Source of the DNA: Hahella sp. HNIBRBA332
GTDB lineage: Bacteria; Pseudomonadota; Gammaproteobacteria; Pseudomonadales; Oleiphilaceae
Assembly (NCBI RefSeq): GCF_030719035.1
Contig: NZ_CP132203.1
Coordinates: forward strand, 3,038,001 to 3,102,000
Reading direction: 5' to 3'
Length of the DNA stretch: 64,000 nucleotides
Shown here one piece after another: positions 62,743 through 64,000 of the stretch (positions within the stretch are counted from its first letter, which is position 1; every line of letters starts with the position of its first letter). Made by a program: the position numbers and the translations under genes. Below the pieces are notes generated by a model. The model searched no databases. It saw only the letters and a list, made by a program, of their open reading frames with translations, and was not told where the DNA came from.

Positions 62743-64000
62743 ATGGCAAGAAGACGTGGACCTTACGGCCTCGACGAGCCGCTGTTTCACCCGGACCACA
62801 AGCGCCCGGTGACACGTAGGGACTTTATCGCCCAAGGCTTTCTGGCTGGCGCCGGAACCATGTTCGGCACATCCATACTAGGTCTCTTCGCGAACCCAAG
62901 AGAAGCGCATGCAGCGCTCTCTTCGGATCTGGAGTCATTGAAGTCCTCCTGTGGCATCGCCGTACAAGGCGCCGGAAAGATACCTTTTATCTGTTTCGAC
63001 CTTGCGGGCGGGGCCAACATATCTGGCTCTAATGTTCTGGTTGGGCAACAAGGCGGTCAGTTGGACTTCCTCAGCACGGCGGGATATAGCAAACTCGGCC
63101 TGCCCGGCGACATGACCCCAGCAATTGGCAGCTCACCCGGCGTGCCAGGCGGCTTCGTCAGCCAGGAACTAGGGCTGGCGTTTCACTCCGACAGCGCGTT
63201 TCTGCGTGGTATTCTAGAGAAAACTCAAGCTGCTACTCGCGGCTTTGTCAACGGCGCAGTCATTCCTGCGCGTTCGGACAATGATACTGGTAACAACCCG
63301 CATAACCCGATGTACGGGATCTACAACGCCGGAGCGGACGGCTCATTGGTGTCTCTGATTGGCTCCAGCAGTTCGGATTCCGGCGGCAACTCCATGGCCC
63401 CTGCGATGCTGATGAATCCGAAAATCCGCCCCACCAAGGTCGATCGTCCCAGCGATGTGACAGGCCTGGTGGATGTGGGCGATCTCGTCGGTTTGCTCGA
63501 TCAGTCCGACGCGGTGGCGGTCATGGAGGCGATTTATCGCATCAGCGATAAGAAAACCGGCGTTGTCACCACTGATGAAGTCGTTAAAAAGCTGGTGGAC
63601 TGTGGCTATCTTAAGAGCGCAGATCTAGCGGATCGTTTCGGGAACCCCGCCTCATTGAACCCGGCCCTCGACACCACTATCGTCGGCCCTTCAGGCATAT
63701 TTACCCAGGCTGAGTTTGATAGCGATGGAGAGTTCAGAAAAACCGCATCGGTAATGAAAATGGTGCTGAACGGCTATGCCGGCGCCGGCACTATCACCAT
63801 GGGAGGATTCGACTATCACACCGGCGAGCGCGCCACGGGCGAACGCCGCGATCTACGCGCCGGTCGCTGCATGGGCGCCTGCCTGGAGTATGCCGCACGC
63901 CTGGGTATGCCTTTGATGATGTATGTCTTCAGCGACGGTTCACTAGCCAGTAACGGACGTATAGACAGCTCCGTAGACGGTCGCGGAAAAGGAGAATGGA
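62743..64000 (+). CDS. Tat-exported DUF1501-like protein (3' partial)
   Basis: The ATG at 62743 follows GAGGTGG; the frame stays open for 419 codons to the window end, so the gene is incomplete. The N-terminus has a twin-arginine signal, TRRDFIAQGFLAGAGTMF (Arg25-Arg26), with cleavage near AHA at 57, so it is exported folded. The body shows FICFDLAGGANISGSNVLVG, then TMGGFDYHTGERATGERRDL and MYVFSDGSLASNGR. These are hallmarks of DUF1501 proteins (alkaline phosphatase/sulfatase-like fold), which in many bacteria lie next to haem proteins of the DUF1549/1553/1588 kind. It follows the LamG lipoprotein gene by 45 bases. Confidence 0.78.
   Translation, partial: MARRRGPYGLDEPLFHPDHKRPVTRRDFIAQGFLAGAGTMFGTSILGLFANPREAHAALSSDLESLKSSCGIAVQGAGKIPFICFDLAGGANISGSNVLVGQQGGQLDFLSTAGYSKLGLPGDMTPAIGSSPGVPGGFVSQELGLAFHSDSAFLRGILEKTQAATRGFVNGAVIPARSDNDTGNNPHNPMYGIYNAGADGSLVSLIGSSSSDSGGNSMAPAMLMNPKIRPTKVDRPSDVTGLVDVGDLVGLLDQSDAVAVMEAIYRISDKKTGVVTTDEVVKKLVDCGYLKSADLADRFGNPASLNPALDTTIVGPSGIFTQAEFDSDGEFRKTASVMKMVLNGYAGAGTITMGGFDYHTGERATGERRDLRAGRCMGACLEYAARLGMPLMMYVFSDGSLASNGRIDSSVDGRGKGEW

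Noticed and set aside
1..64000. CRISPR arrays, tRNA or rRNA genes, insertion sequences, prophage
   Set aside because: No regularly spaced repeats, no cloverleaf or rRNA signatures, and no transposase or phage protein were seen.

Overview
The window is a stretch of a gammaproteobacterial chromosome with roughly balanced to mildly high GC. The housekeeping genes (dnaX-ybaB-recR, rnd-ycgL-ycgN, hrpA, fadD, a CysK-type cysK, an exeA/exeB pair, a small 4.5S-type SRP RNA) and the overall gene style fit a marine oceanospirillalean such as Hahella. That assignment is inferred from protein recognition, not from a database search. No tRNA, rRNA, CRISPR array, transposase or prophage gene is visible.

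Layout. 1-8.2 kb: the 3' end of a LuxR-type regulator, then on the minus strand dinG with exeB and exeA upstream, a patatin-like lipase and mlaA. 8.6-18.4 kb: a ketoacyl-ACP synthase III family protein, hrpA, a VanZ-like protein and fadD (all minus), then a monoacylglycerol-lipase-like hydrolase and a MaoC hydratase (plus); this part is rich in lipid metabolism. 18.5-27.2 kb (cluster A, minus): a compact nine-gene operon encoding an ExbB/TolQ-type motor, two ExbD/TolR proteins, an AgmX/TonB-like transducer, three TPR-rich exported proteins and two small exported proteins. 27.4-46 kb: CoxE/MoxR pair, cysK, a YafJ-type amidotransferase, a membrane-anchored VWA protein, the rnd and dnaX-recR groups, the SRP RNA with a clear promoter, a divergent RimK-like/GNAT-C39 pair, tlyA, a YbjN-like protein and a lytic transglycosylase. 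46-58.5 kb (cluster B, minus): an eleven-gene run whose last five genes are paralogues, in the same order, of five genes in cluster A. Its first six genes are a haem-binding PD40/HzsA-like lipoprotein, two small outer-membrane beta-barrels, a TlpA-type thioredoxin, a DUF4266-like lipoprotein and a DUF3570-like barrel. 58.9-64 kb (plus, divergent from cluster B): two exported c-type haem proteins and the start of a Tat-exported DUF1501-like protein that runs off the window.

The most interesting content is the pair of clusters A and B. Cluster A has the parts of an envelope-spanning, proton-motive-force-driven machine that resembles the Agl/Glt gliding apparatus of Myxococcus (one TolQ, two TolR, a TonB-like AgmX protein and TPR proteins). 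Cluster B repeats the TPR/small-protein part, lacks a motor and adds outer-membrane, thiol-redox and haem proteins. A reasonable inference is that the two share one motor or form alternative outer assemblies; what they do is not known from the sequence. One of the two TolR proteins has Asn where the family has its essential membrane Asp.
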